In this document: piece after piece, positions 44,580 to 53,250 of the stretch
Layout: each line of letters begins with the position of its first letter
Position numbering within the stretch: position 1 is the first letter of the stretch
DNA from: Allobosea sp. CS1GBMeth4
Lineage (GTDB): Bacteria > Pseudomonadota > Alphaproteobacteria > Rhizobiales > Beijerinckiaceae
Assembly: GCF_900185715.1 (NCBI RefSeq)
Contig: NZ_FYAS01000016.1
Coordinates: forward strand, 62,001 to 126,000
Length of the DNA: 64,000 nt
Reading direction: 5' to 3'
Translations under genes and position numbers: made by a program
The notes under the pieces: model-generated
Databases searched by the model: none
Seen by the model: the letters and a program-made list of their open reading frames with translations, nothing else
Told to the model about the DNA's origin: nothing

Positions 44580-45602
44580 TCAGCCGGGGAAGCGCTGCCC
44601 GAGCGCTTCGCTGACCTGGTCGTGCTCGCCGACCAAGCCGGCGAGCGTCGCGTCGAAGCGCTCGAAGCGCTTCTGCTTCATCGCCCGGGCGAGATGGAAC
44701 TGCGCCACCTTGGCGCCCTCGGCAAGGCGCAGCGAACCGTCGCGGGCAGCCTCCAGCCCGTCGACCGACTGGCCGAGCCAGGAGAGGTGGCTGGCGAGCA
44801 GCTCGAAATTGGCGCCGAGCTGGCGCAGCGTGTTGAAGGCATAGTGATGGAAGGCCGCGCCGGGCCGCTCGGCCAGTGCCTCGGCCTGCTGGGTCGCCAC
44901 CGCCCGGAAGGCCGCGACCGGGTTGTCCTGCGGCCGGCGCGCGACATGGCGGGCGAGCAGCGTCAGCGCGCTCGCACGCAGGGCACCGTCCTCCGGCCGA
45001 TGCCGCGGCAGCCGCACCATCTCGGCATAGGGGAAGAGCGTATCCGCACGCATCTGCCCCGGCAGCAGCCGGAACAGCCCGTCGAAATCCTCGCCTTCGG
45101 CCCGGTGCAGGCCGTCATTGTGGAAATAATCGAGCTCGCGCGCGGCGCGGTCGATCCGGTTCACCGCGATCGTCGTCTTGCCATGGCTGTCGCGATAGGA
45201 GACGCCGCGCGTATCGGGCATGTAGAAGGAATCGAGTTCGAGCAGCACCAGCCGGCCGAGCGCGATCTGCTGCTCGATATGGCCGATCAGATCGTCATAG
45301 AGCGCAAGCTCCGTCACCCTCAGGCCGTAGAGCGCCTCGAGATCCTCGAGCGGCGGCTTGAAGAAGGTGAACTGGTCGCCCTCGAAATCCTGCGTGATCG
45401 TGAAGCCGAAGGCCGCCGCGGGCTCCAGCCTGAGCGCGTGCAGGATCTCGATCCAGAGATCGGCATAGCAGTTGGTCTGCGGCCAGTGCCGCTCGCCGGC
45501 ATGCATCGCATGCCGATCATAGCCGAGCGGATCGACCGGCAGGAGCCGGCCCGCCGGGGCGGCGGGCGCGGCGATCTTTTGCTGGGCCGTCATCGCGCTC
45601 AC
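44580..45602 (-). CDS. DUF1839 family protein
   Basis: The 340-residue protein matches DUF1839 by its opening [40 protein letters not shown] and segments [56 protein letters not shown] and [17 protein letters not shown]. The Cys in TNCYADLW and the His/Asp residues in YRDSHGKTT and YFHNDGLH suggest a Cys-His-Asp hydrolase or transferase site, possibly papain-like (inference). No characterised function is known to me. GTG start overlaps the ligase stop codon; an ATG three codons later is possible. Part of the aminoacyl-carrier operon. Confidence 0.85.
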   Translation of the reverse strand: MSAMTAQQKIAAPAAPAGRLLPVDPLGYDRHAMHAGERHWPQTNCYADLWIEILHALRLEPAAAFGFTITQDFEGDQFTFFKPPLEDLEALYGLRVTELALYDDLIGHIEQQIALGRLVLLELDSFYMPDTRGVSYRDSHGKTTIAVNRIDRAARELDYFHNDGLHRAEGEDFDGLFRLLPGQMRADTLFPYAEMVRLPRHRPEDGALRASALTLLARHVARRPQDNPVAAFRAVATQQAEALAERPGAAFHHYAFNTLRQLGANFELLASHLSWLGQSVDGLEAARDGSLRLAEGAKVAQFHLARAMKQKRFERFDATLAGLVGEHDQVSEALGQRFPG

Positions 45603-46519
45603 GGCCAGAGCACGTCGCGCACCGCCGCCGGCCAGCGCGCGACGTCGTAGCCATGGTGCTTGAACAGAGCGAGCGCGACCCGCTCCATGCCGAAGCCGAC
45701 GCAGGCGGTGTGCGCGGTCTCGCCCGCCGCGGTCCGGATGCCCCAGGTCGTGCCGAAATGATCCTGATGATAATTGAAGGAGAGGCAGGCGGTCGGCTTC
45801 TCCTCGCTCTCGATCGGGATCAGCAGCTCGAACTTCAGGCGCTGGTCGCGCTGGTTGTTCGCCAGCATGCGCCCGGCCCGGCCGAAGAACGGGTCGTTGG
45901 CGACATCGACATGCAGCGGCACGCCGAGCGAGGCCATCATCGCCTGGCCGCGTTCGAGCCAGAGCGCACGGAACTCCGTGACCTGCTCGGGCGTGCCGAA
46001 GCGGACATATTCGCGCATGCGGAAGAGCTGCATCCGGGCCGGGTCCTTCGAGGGCTCGTGGCGGAAGCAGTAGGATTGCAGGTCGAACAGCGCGCCGTCG
46101 GACTTGAGCGGGCCGCGCTTGGCGACGACCGGATAGAGCGGATAGCAGGCGGCCGGGGTCAGCACGACCTCGGTCGAGATCTGCCCGTCGGTCCAGTCGA
46201 CCCCGTCGGCCACCTTATGCAGCAATTCGGCATGGGCGCGCTCGTCGCCGGCAAAGGAATGCACGGTGCCGGCAAGCTGCGGGAAGCTCTTGAGATAGCC
46301 GCTCTTCTCGAAATGCTTGCGGCTCATCGCCGGAGGAAAGCGCACGATCTCGGCGCCGTCCCGGCCGCCATGGCGGGTGATGAGGTCGTCGAAGCGGGCG
46401 ATGACCTCCTCGAACAGGCCGCTGCGGCCGTAGAGGCCGTCGACGCCGGTGTCGATCAGCAGGCCGCTATCGATCAGTTCCGCGAGGAAACCCTGCGGCT
46501 GGGAGCAGTTCTGGCACAT
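45599..46519 (-). CDS. amino acid:[carrier protein] ligase (class II aaRS-like)
   Basis: The 306-residue protein is a stand-alone catalytic core of an atypical (methanogen-type) seryl-tRNA synthetase without any tRNA-binding domain. Class II motif 2 is [21 protein letters not shown] and motif 3 is [12 protein letters not shown]. The zinc site is visible as Cys125 ([10 protein letters not shown]), Glu170 (RMREYV) and Cys273 (HTACVGFG), with the Cys/Glu/Cys spacing of the characterised Bradyrhizobium enzyme. That enzyme activates glycine or alanine with ATP and loads it on the phosphopantetheine arm of a dedicated carrier protein. The carrier gene is two genes upstream. Start ATG at 46519. Confidence 0.92.
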   Translation of the reverse strand: MCQNCSQPQGFLAELIDSGLLIDTGVDGLYGRSGLFEEVIARFDDLITRHGGRDGAEIVRFPPAMSRKHFEKSGYLKSFPQLAGTVHSFAGDERAHAELLHKVADGVDWTDGQISTEVVLTPAACYPLYPVVAKRGPLKSDGALFDLQSYCFRHEPSKDPARMQLFRMREYVRFGTPEQVTEFRALWLERGQAMMASLGVPLHVDVANDPFFGRAGRMLANNQRDQRLKFELLIPIESEEKPTACLSFNYHQDHFGTTWGIRTAAGETAHTACVGFGMERVALALFKHHGYDVARWPAAVRDVLWP

Positions 46520-46523
46520 GCGA

Positions 46524-47759
46524 TCACCGGGAGAGGCTGGGGTCGTGCTTGTAGACGGCCAGCAGGTTGGAGGTGTTGCCGAGGATGCGGTCGTTGTTGA
46601 TCATGATCGGCGCCGAGAGCGCGTCGCGCATCAGCCGCGCCAGGCTCGCCGGGCTGTCGTTGCGATAGCCCTGGATGCCGCAGATCAGGAAGGCCTGCAT
46701 CACGATCTCGCCGACGCTCTGCGAGGCGACGACCTTGATGCTGTTCATCGCCACGACGAAGCCCATCGAGGAGAGCTCGTCGACATCGTCGCGGGCGCGC
46801 TCGTAGCGGTCGAGCCCGGCGACGATCAGCGCCTTGAACTGCTGCAGGCGGGCGAGCAGCTCGGCGAGGCGCAGCGCGCTCGGCGGAGTCGAGCCCGGCC
46901 GCTTGCGCGCCTCGCTGCGCACGAACCCCTCGGCGCGGGCCACCGCCTCGGCGGCGATGCCGTACCAGACCGAGGCCCAGAGCAGATGCGCGTGCGGCAG
47001 CATCGACTGCGCCGCGATCTCCGCGAACGGCACCGGGATGATCTGTTCGGCCGGCGCCCGGCCGGCGAAGGTGAAATTGTCGGAGCAGGTGCCGCGCATG
47101 CCCATCGTGTCCCAGACCGCGCTGCGCTCGAGCCGGTACTGGTCCCTGGTCAGGACGGACATGACCTGGTCGGAGGGCGGCGCCTCGGGCGTGCGCCGCG
47201 AGGTGATCAGGATCGCGTCCGCCTGCGCGCCATAGGAGATCAGGCAGCCTTCCTTCTCCAGCGTGAAGTCGTCGCCGTCGCGCACCACGCCGCAGACCGA
47301 GGAGCGCAGGTCGCCGCCGACGCCGCCGCCTTCGGTCGTGGCCGAGGCGAGCAGCAGCTGCTCGCCGGCGATGCGCGCCATGAACGAGCCGTGCCAGGGA
47401 TCGTCGCCGCAATGCACGACCAGGCTCGACGCCTTGATCTGGTGCATCGCGTAGATCATGCCGGTCGAGCCGCAGGCCTGGGAGAGCACCGCGCAGATCT
47501 CGGCGATGGTCGAAAGGCTCGCCTCCTCGCCGCCCTGCGCCGCCGGGATCATGATGCCGAGCAGGCGCTCGCGCTTCAGCGCCTCGAAGGCCTCGTGCGG
47601 GAAACGCGACTTCGCGTCGACGTCGCCGGCGTGCTCGGCCGCGATCTTCGCGACCTTGCGCGCCTTGGCGACCATGGCCCTTTCGGCCTCGGCGCGCGCA
47701 CCGGGAATCTCGGCGGAAAGCTGGTAGCCGGCTTCTGCCAGACGGGCGAGCGTCGTCAT
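46524..47759 (-). CDS. acyl-CoA dehydrogenase family flavoprotein of the aminoacyl-carrier operon
   Basis: The 411-residue protein has the three-part acyl-CoA dehydrogenase fold: N-terminal helices ([34 protein letters not shown]), the flavin-contact strand region ([20 protein letters not shown]) and a C-terminal helical domain ([39 protein letters not shown]). It belongs to the group close to DszC/hydroxylase-like members rather than beta-oxidation enzymes. Beside a carrier protein and amino-acid ligase it most likely oxidises an aminoacyl group held on the carrier, as prolyl-carrier dehydrogenases do in pyrrole synthesis (inference). Overlaps the carrier gene by one base. Confidence 0.88.
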   Translation of the reverse strand: MTTLARLAEAGYQLSAEIPGARAEAERAMVAKARKVAKIAAEHAGDVDAKSRFPHEAFEALKRERLLGIMIPAAQGGEEASLSTIAEICAVLSQACGSTGMIYAMHQIKASSLVVHCGDDPWHGSFMARIAGEQLLLASATTEGGGVGGDLRSSVCGVVRDGDDFTLEKEGCLISYGAQADAILITSRRTPEAPPSDQVMSVLTRDQYRLERSAVWDTMGMRGTCSDNFTFAGRAPAEQIIPVPFAEIAAQSMLPHAHLLWASVWYGIAAEAVARAEGFVRSEARKRPGSTPPSALRLAELLARLQQFKALIVAGLDRYERARDDVDELSSMGFVVAMNSIKVVASQSVGEIVMQAFLICGIQGYRNDSPASLARLMRDALSAPIMINNDRILGNTSNLLAVYKHDPSLSR

Positions 47760-48004
47760 CAGACGTGCTCGCTCTGGATCGCGCGGATCGCGCTCTCGAT
47801 CGCGGCGATCGAAGCGAAATTGCGCCGGTTCATCATCGTGTCGGGGAACTCGACCTCGAAGGCCTCCTCGAGCGCCATCATCAGCTCGACCGTGCCGAAG
47901 GAGGTGAGGCCGGCATTGTAGAGATCGGCCTCGTCGCCGAGCGTGGCGACGTCGACCGGCAGCTTGCCGGTGGTCCCGAGGATTTCGCGGATCCTGGTCT
48001 TCAT
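47759..48004 (-). CDS. acyl/aminoacyl carrier protein
   Basis: The 81-residue protein is a four-helix carrier. The phosphopantetheine attachment site is Ser35 in NAGLTSFGTVELMMALEEAF; the residue before the Ser region is GLT rather than the common DSL. It starts ATG at 48004 behind AGGACGAAAG and is the first gene of the operon, followed at once by the flavoenzyme. The neighbouring ligase marks it as the aminoacyl acceptor rather than the fatty-acid ACP. Confidence 0.92.
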   Translation of the reverse strand: MKTRIREILGTTGKLPVDVATLGDEADLYNAGLTSFGTVELMMALEEAFEVEFPDTMMNRRNFASIAAIESAIRAIQSEHV

Positions 48005-48412
48005 CTTTCGTCCTGCCTGTCCCGTATCGCTGGCGGCCGAGATGGCCGCGAGGCAGCCAAGCCGCGGCACGGTGAAGTGCGCGGGCGCGAAGGCCCGCTC
48101 GCGGATCGCCGTGAAGCGTTGTTTGGCTGGTTTGACGCCGTGTTCTTCTTGGCTGCAACGTAGCGCTCAAATTTTAATGTTGCCTTGCGGCCGCTGTAGA
48201 AATCCCGCTGTAATCGCTCGACAGGCTGACCTTTGGACATGTGGTAAACGCCATCTTGCGCGAATACTCGCGCGCATTGGTCGAATCCCGTTTACGATGT
48301 TTTAGGATTTGGCCGGCCTGCACCGGCGAAACGCTCGATTCCCGAGGCTCGTTTGCATTATCTCCTCTCCGTCGGGACATGGGTGGCAGGGCTGCCCCCT
48401 TGGAGACGGTGA
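48005..48412. promoter_or_regulatory. divergent intergenic region between carrier-protein operon and exopolysaccharide locus
   Basis: This 408-bp stretch has no convincing gene. It must hold the promoter of the minus-strand carrier operon and that of the plus-strand acyltransferase. A short AT-rich tract (TCAAATTTTAAT, 48167-48178) is a possible -10 area for the minus direction, and TGCGCG/CGCGCA (48257-48276) forms a small inverted repeat. No sigma boxes can be fixed. Confidence 0.4.
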
Positions 48413-49618
48413 ATGACGACCTTCGGATCGAGGCTGGCCGAGCACGACGGCGTGGGCCCGGGATTCGATGCCATGCGCATCGTGCTCGCGCTCTCGGTTC
48501 TGTTCAGCCACACCTTGCTGCTGTGGCCGACGGACCCGGCCCGTCAGGTGGTGCCGGTCGTTCCCTTCGCGCCGCTCCAGCAATGGGCCTTCGATTTCGC
48601 CATCCTGCCGATGTTCTTCGCGCTGAGCGGCTTCCTTGTCGCCGGCAGCGCCGAGCGGCTTTCGCTCGGCCAGTTCGTGATCAATCGCGGGCTGCGCATC
48701 CTGCCGGCGCTCGCGGTCGAGATCGGCCTGTCGGCGCTGGTGCTTGGACCGCTGCTGACGATCTACGGCCTCTGGCAATATCTCGCGGACCCGCTCTTCG
48801 CGCGCTACTTCCTCAATATCCTCGGCGTGATCCAGTACGAGCTGCCGGGCGTCTTCCTCGGCAATCCGCAGCCCAACATCGTCAACGGCTCGCTCTGGAC
48901 GGTGCCGCACGAGGTCACCTGCTACGCGGTCCTCATCCTGTGCATCGCGACGGGCCTGTACCGGCACCGCCTGTTGATGCTGCTGGCGACGCTGGCGCTG
49001 TTCGCCACCTCGATCATCGTCTTCTCCTGCGGCCGGCTCGGCATCGCGCTGCCCGCCCAGGGTGCGCTGAACTACGTCTTCGTCACGCGCGGCGCGGCCC
49101 GGCTGGTGCCGCTCTTCCTGATGGGCATGCTGCTCTACCAGTATCGCGACCGCATTCCCTATCGCTTCGGCTACGCCATGGCGGCGATCGTCGCCTATGT
49201 CGCGATCGCCGCCCTCGGCGCGCCGGAGTGGATCGCCAACCCGATCTTCTCCTTCGTCTCGGCCCCGCTCTTCGCCTATGTCGTCAACTATGCCGGCTTG
49301 TCGCGGACCATGGTCCTGCCGTTCGCCTCGCGCGGCGATTATTCCTACGGCATCTATCTCTACGGCTACCCGCTGCAGCAGGCGATGATCCAGACCATGC
49401 CCTGGATCGACGACCGCGCCGTCTTCTTCGCCTGCTCCGTCGCCGCGGCCGGGCTGATGGCGGCCTTGTCCTGGCACCTGATCGAAAAACCGGTGCTGCG
49501 CCTGCGCCGAAAGTTCTCGCTGACCGCGCGCATCCACACCGCGCCTCCGCCGGGAAGCGGCCGCGACGAGAGCGGCAGGAGCCGGCCGCCGATTCAGCCG
49601 GCGGTGGCGGCGGAATAG
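48413..49618 (+). CDS. acyltransferase family 3 membrane protein
   Basis: The 401-residue protein has about ten membrane segments and the acyltransferase-3 features FDAMRIVLALSVLFSHTLLLW (with the catalytic His in FSHT), FFALSGFLVAGS, FVINRGLRILPAL and NGSLWTVPHEVTCY. Such proteins O-acetylate or O-acylate sugars of surface polysaccharides. It lies at the edge of the exopolysaccharide locus and its 3' end overlaps the convergent polymerase gene by 25 bp. Confidence 0.92.
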   Translation: MTTFGSRLAEHDGVGPGFDAMRIVLALSVLFSHTLLLWPTDPARQVVPVVPFAPLQQWAFDFAILPMFFALSGFLVAGSAERLSLGQFVINRGLRILPALAVEIGLSALVLGPLLTIYGLWQYLADPLFARYFLNILGVIQYELPGVFLGNPQPNIVNGSLWTVPHEVTCYAVLILCIATGLYRHRLLMLLATLALFATSIIVFSCGRLGIALPAQGALNYVFVTRGAARLVPLFLMGMLLYQYRDRIPYRFGYAMAAIVAYVAIAALGAPEWIANPIFSFVSAPLFAYVVNYAGLSRTMVLPFASRGDYSYGIYLYGYPLQQAMIQTMPWIDDRAVFFACSVAAAGLMAALSWHLIEKPVLRLRRKFSLTARIHTAPPPGSGRDESGRSRPPIQPAVAAE

Positions 49619-50850
49619 GCCGGTGCCGCGGCAGCTGTCGCGGCTGGTGCCGGTTCGGCGCCCGCATCGGCGTCGCTCGATCCGGTCATGAACCAGAGCA
49701 GCGCCGCAGTCTTGATCGAGTACACGGAGTCGCTGACGATCATCAGCAGGCAGATATAGGTCGCGACGCAGACCTTGAACCGCCAGGCCCTTGGCGAGCT
49801 TTCCGGCGCGAAGATGAACAGGCTCCAGAAGCCGATCGCGCCCAGAAGCCCGATCTGGTTGAGCGAATAGGCATAGCCGGAATCGGAGAGGAAGGGCTTC
49901 TCCGGCGACAGGCCCCAGACCGCCTCCGGCGACAGCGAGGTCACCAGCTTCGCGGTCCAGAGCAGGCGTCCGGCGAAATTGTTCTGCCAGGACACCTCGG
50001 CGCTGGTGAAACCGTAGACCGCGAGCCCGGTCAACATGACGAAGGGCGCGGCCAGCCAGACGAAGCGCGGCGTGATCGGCGCCGCCAGATAAGCCGCGGT
50101 GGCGGCGATGCAGACATTGGCGCCGAAGCGCGAATCGCTGAGGACGACCGCCGTGAGGCCGGCCGCCATGGTCAGCCAGCGCCTCGCCATTTCCGGACGA
50201 TTGAGCGTCCAGATGTAGAGGATCGCGCCGAAATTGCCGGTCGAGATCGGCTCGAGAAAGACCGAGGAGGCGCGGTGAGGCCCGAGGAACGGCAAGAGCG
50301 TGCGCGCATCCGGCCTGAGGCCGCTGGCGAAGAGCGCGCCGGTCTGGCTGCTGACCTCGCTCGGCGCCACCGTGCCGCGGGCGACATAGTACTTGATGAT
50401 GTTGAAATAGCTCACATAGGCGTCGAGCGCGAGGAACTCGAACAGGCCGAAGGCGACGACGACGAGTCCGCTGAGGAAGGCGGCGCGGTCGGCCAGCCTG
50501 ATGTCGTTGCAGCTGCGCCCGAGCAGGTAGAAGGCGATCGGAATCAGGAAATCGCGCACCGCCTTCGGGTCGATCAGCGGGCGCATCGCCATCAGCAGGG
50601 CCGCATAGGAGAAGAAGACCGCCAGCAGCAGATAGGGCGCGGCGTTGCGACCGAGCCCGAGATAGAGTGCGGTCGCGACCAGCACCACCTCGCAGCCCAT
50701 CACCATGGTGTCGTTGATGCCCATGACGTTGGTGTTGATGAAGCACAACGCCATGTTGAAGGTGAGCGCGCCGAGGAGGAGCGCGACGGGCAGGGTCGGG
50801 AGCGGTCGAGCCGTGTCGGGACCGCCCGCCATGGCAGCCGGCGCGCTCAC
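49594..50850 (-). CDS. O-antigen ligase/polymerase-like (Wzy-type) membrane protein
   Basis: The 418-residue protein has about eleven hydrophobic segments with a long periplasmic loop (about residues 150-205, YYVARGTVAPSEVSSQTGALFASGLRP) containing SVFLEPISTGNFGAI, the pattern of Wzy polymerases and WaaL ligases. The C-terminal tail is Ala/Pro-rich. It is translationally coupled (GTGA) to the chain-length gene upstream, which supports a polymerase role. Sequence divergence is typical for this family. Confidence 0.83.
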   Translation of the reverse strand: MSAPAAMAGGPDTARPLPTLPVALLLGALTFNMALCFINTNVMGINDTMVMGCEVVLVATALYLGLGRNAAPYLLLAVFFSYAALLMAMRPLIDPKAVRDFLIPIAFYLLGRSCNDIRLADRAAFLSGLVVVAFGLFEFLALDAYVSYFNIIKYYVARGTVAPSEVSSQTGALFASGLRPDARTLLPFLGPHRASSVFLEPISTGNFGAILYIWTLNRPEMARRWLTMAAGLTAVVLSDSRFGANVCIAATAAYLAAPITPRFVWLAAPFVMLTGLAVYGFTSAEVSWQNNFAGRLLWTAKLVTSLSPEAVWGLSPEKPFLSDSGYAYSLNQIGLLGAIGFWSLFIFAPESSPRAWRFKVCVATYICLLMIVSDSVYSIKTAALLWFMTGSSDADAGAEPAPAATAAAAPAYSAATAG

Positions 50851-52829
50851 GCGGCCGCCCGCGCCGGGCGGCGCAGCCAGCGCGCGGCGAGGCCGCGCGC
50901 GCCCGCCGCCGCCTCCGGCACGACGAGCGCGACGATATGCTCGCCCTGCGGATCGATCGCGGCCGCCTGATCGACCAGGCTCCGGGGGGTCTCGCCGGCC
51001 AGTTCGGTCGCGAGCACGATCGCGTCCGGCCGCGCACTCGCCCTGCCGTCCGGCGCCGGAGCCTGCCGCATGACGATGAAGTTGCGGCGCCGTCCCGAAC
51101 GGGGCGCGACGGTCGCGGCCGGCTCGATCCGGCGGATGTTCATCTCGCGGCCGGCGGCTCCGTCCTGGCAGAGCAGCACGCTCTCGCCATGCGCCGCCAG
51201 GCTGTTGGCGAGGTGCTCGGCGAGCGCGGCCTGGGTTTGCTCATCGGCCGACCCGGCGATCATCACCGAGGCCGGCAGATGCGGGCCGAGCGTCTTCTGC
51301 AGCAGCCGCGTGACGGGAAGGAGCGCCGCCTCGCGGCCGGCCGGCGCGGCGGGCAGCGAGACCACCGTGGCGACGCCGATCGCCCGGCCGGCGGCCTCCG
51401 GCGTCAGCGGCTTCGGCGCGTCCGGCAGGAGGCGCGATCTCGGCAGCCATTCGAGCAGGTAGGCGATGCCCAGCCCGGCGCAGGCGCCGAAGAGGAGCGC
51501 CGCCGCCAGCACGAGCGAGGCAGGCGGCTTGCTGGCCACGGCCGGCGCCACCGCCTCCGACAGCATGCGCGAATTGTTGGTTTCGATCCGCTTCTGCTGC
51601 TCGAGCTCCTTGGCGCGCTGCAGCGAGGCGCTGTAGACCGCACGCACGGCCTCGGCCTCGCTCTCGAGCTGGCGCAGCTTGATCTGGGCGGCGCCGCTGA
51701 CCTCCTGCGACTTGGTCAGCTCCGTCGCCCGCTTCCTGAGATTGGCGAGGTTGCCCTCGGCCTGGCGATAGCCTTCCTGGATCGTGGCGCGCAGGCGGGC
51801 CAGTTCGCCGGCGAGCAGCCGGCGTGTCTCCGCGAGCTCCGCCCGGATCTCGATCAGGCGCGGATGCTGCGGCGCGAGCGTCTGCGCCAGGCTGGCCGCC
51901 TCGCGCGCGCTCTGGGCGTATTGAGCCCGCAGCGAGGTCATCACCGAGGAGGTGAGGGCTTCCGGCAGCGTGTCGGAGAGCGGGTCGCCATTGCCGTAGC
52001 GCGCCAGCTGGTCGCGCCGCGCCTGCTGACGCGCGACCTCCGCCTCGGCCTGGCTGATCTGGGCGTAAAGGTCGCGCAGCTGCTGCGAGACGATGAGCCC
52101 GCCCTCGCCGGTGCTGACCAGCCCGTTCTGGCTGCGGAAGGCCTGGACCGCCCGCTCCGCCTCGTCGAGCTGCGTGCGCAGGCCGGCGATCTGCCCGATC
52201 AGCGTGGTGTTGGCACGCTCGACGACGGCGCGTCGCCCTTCATTGCCCTGCCGGAAATAGACCTGGGCCAGCGCGTTGGCGATATCGGCGGCCCGCTGCG
52301 CCTGCGGATGCGAGACGATGATGCGGAAGACCAGCGAGTTCTCGACGCGCTGGATCACCACCGCCTTCTTCAGCGCATCGACCGTCTGCGCCAGGCGCTG
52401 CTCCGGCGTCGGCTGCAACAGGCGGCCGAACAGGCGCGAGAGCAGGCCGGCCGAGCCGCCGAAAGCCGGGTCCTTCTCGAGATCGAGCTCGTCTATGACC
52501 TGGCGCAGCACGCCGGACGAGGTCATCACCAGCGCCTGGCTGTCGACATTGGCGAAGTCGATCGAGGCCGAGGTGTCGGTCCGCACGATGTCCTTCCCGA
52601 CGACCTGCAGCGCCTGCGGGTCGACGAGCAGCTCCGCCGTCGCCCGATAGACCGGGGTCTGCACCGAGAGATAGGCCAGCGCCAGCAGGAGGCAGAGCCC
52701 GGCGCTCGCCGCCACCAGCCAGCGGCGGCGGCTGAGCAGCTGGAGCAGTTCGGGCAGGCTGAAGGCGGCAGAGCGCCGGCCCGGCGCCGACGCGTCGTCT
52801 CTTCCTCCTGCCTCGAGCGCAGCCGGCAC
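50847..52829 (-). CDS. polysaccharide chain-length determinant (Wzz/ExoP-like) with degenerate kinase region
   Basis: The 660-residue protein has two membrane spans (about 35-58 and 440-462) around a large coiled-coil periplasmic domain, the Wzz fold: SVQTPVYRATAELLVDP near the start. After the second span comes a ~190-residue cytosolic domain in the place of the BY-kinase, but no Walker A (GxxGxGK[ST]) or Tyr-rich tail is seen; SVMIAGSADEQTQAALAEHLA stands where P-loop would be. It probably controls chain length without kinase activity. Start GTG at 52829 behind GAGGAG; an upstream GTG at 52868 is less likely. Confidence 0.87.
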   Translation of the reverse strand: MPAALEAGGRDDASAPGRRSAAFSLPELLQLLSRRRWLVAASAGLCLLLALAYLSVQTPVYRATAELLVDPQALQVVGKDIVRTDTSASIDFANVDSQALVMTSSGVLRQVIDELDLEKDPAFGGSAGLLSRLFGRLLQPTPEQRLAQTVDALKKAVVIQRVENSLVFRIIVSHPQAQRAADIANALAQVYFRQGNEGRRAVVERANTTLIGQIAGLRTQLDEAERAVQAFRSQNGLVSTGEGGLIVSQQLRDLYAQISQAEAEVARQQARRDQLARYGNGDPLSDTLPEALTSSVMTSLRAQYAQSAREAASLAQTLAPQHPRLIEIRAELAETRRLLAGELARLRATIQEGYRQAEGNLANLRKRATELTKSQEVSGAAQIKLRQLESEAEAVRAVYSASLQRAKELEQQKRIETNNSRMLSEAVAPAVASKPPASLVLAAALLFGACAGLGIAYLLEWLPRSRLLPDAPKPLTPEAAGRAIGVATVVSLPAAPAGREAALLPVTRLLQKTLGPHLPASVMIAGSADEQTQAALAEHLANSLAAHGESVLLCQDGAAGREMNIRRIEPAATVAPRSGRRRNFIVMRQAPAPDGRASARPDAIVLATELAGETPRSLVDQAAAIDPQGEHIVALVVPEAAAGARGLAARWLRRPARAAA

Positions 52830-52919
52830 CGCAAATCTCCTCGATCCGTGCCGTCCCAGGGCGTCCACCGCGGATGCGCCGCCGGGCCCGGCTGGATTCC
52901 AGCGGCATCCTGCTCAGGC

Positions 52920-53065
52920 ATGGTTAATATTTCGGTAACGGCACAATTACATATTGAATGAAGTATTCAACGCGAATGGTCTTTTAAAATTAACTACTTT
53001 GGTAAAGTCGGCGACTGAGGAATTCCTTTCCAGCCTCCGCAGTGATAGTTCAATATTTACGAAAA
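52920..53065. promoter_or_regulatory. AT-rich divergent promoter island of the exopolysaccharide locus
   Basis: About 145 bp of strikingly AT-rich sequence lies between the divergent chain-length and glycosyltransferase genes in otherwise ~70% GC DNA. It contains TTGAAT-GAAGT-ATTCAA (52954-52970), a perfect 6-bp inverted repeat, and several TAAT/TTAA runs. It is the likely site of both promoters and of regulator or nucleoid-protein binding (MucR-like proteins prefer such DNA). The rest of the 421-bp gap (52830-53250) holds no gene. Confidence 0.55.
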
Positions 53066-53250
53066 TTGGCTTGGGCGAAGCCACGCCATGCCGAAGCGTT
53101 CCTGATCCGCGCAGTCCCGTTCATGCCCCGTTTACAACAGGAAGAAATCCCCGAACGGCGCCAACCTTTGCTTAGCCCGCGCCGGATATCCCTGCCATGG
53201 GAGCAGACCGGCTCAGCAAACGCGCCGTGACGAGGACAGGTCCAGACCGT

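Noticed and set aside
48005..48412. Small open frames in the carrier-protein/acyltransferase gap
   Set aside because: Frames on both strands lack ribosome-binding sites and coding bias; the stretch is better explained as divergent promoters.
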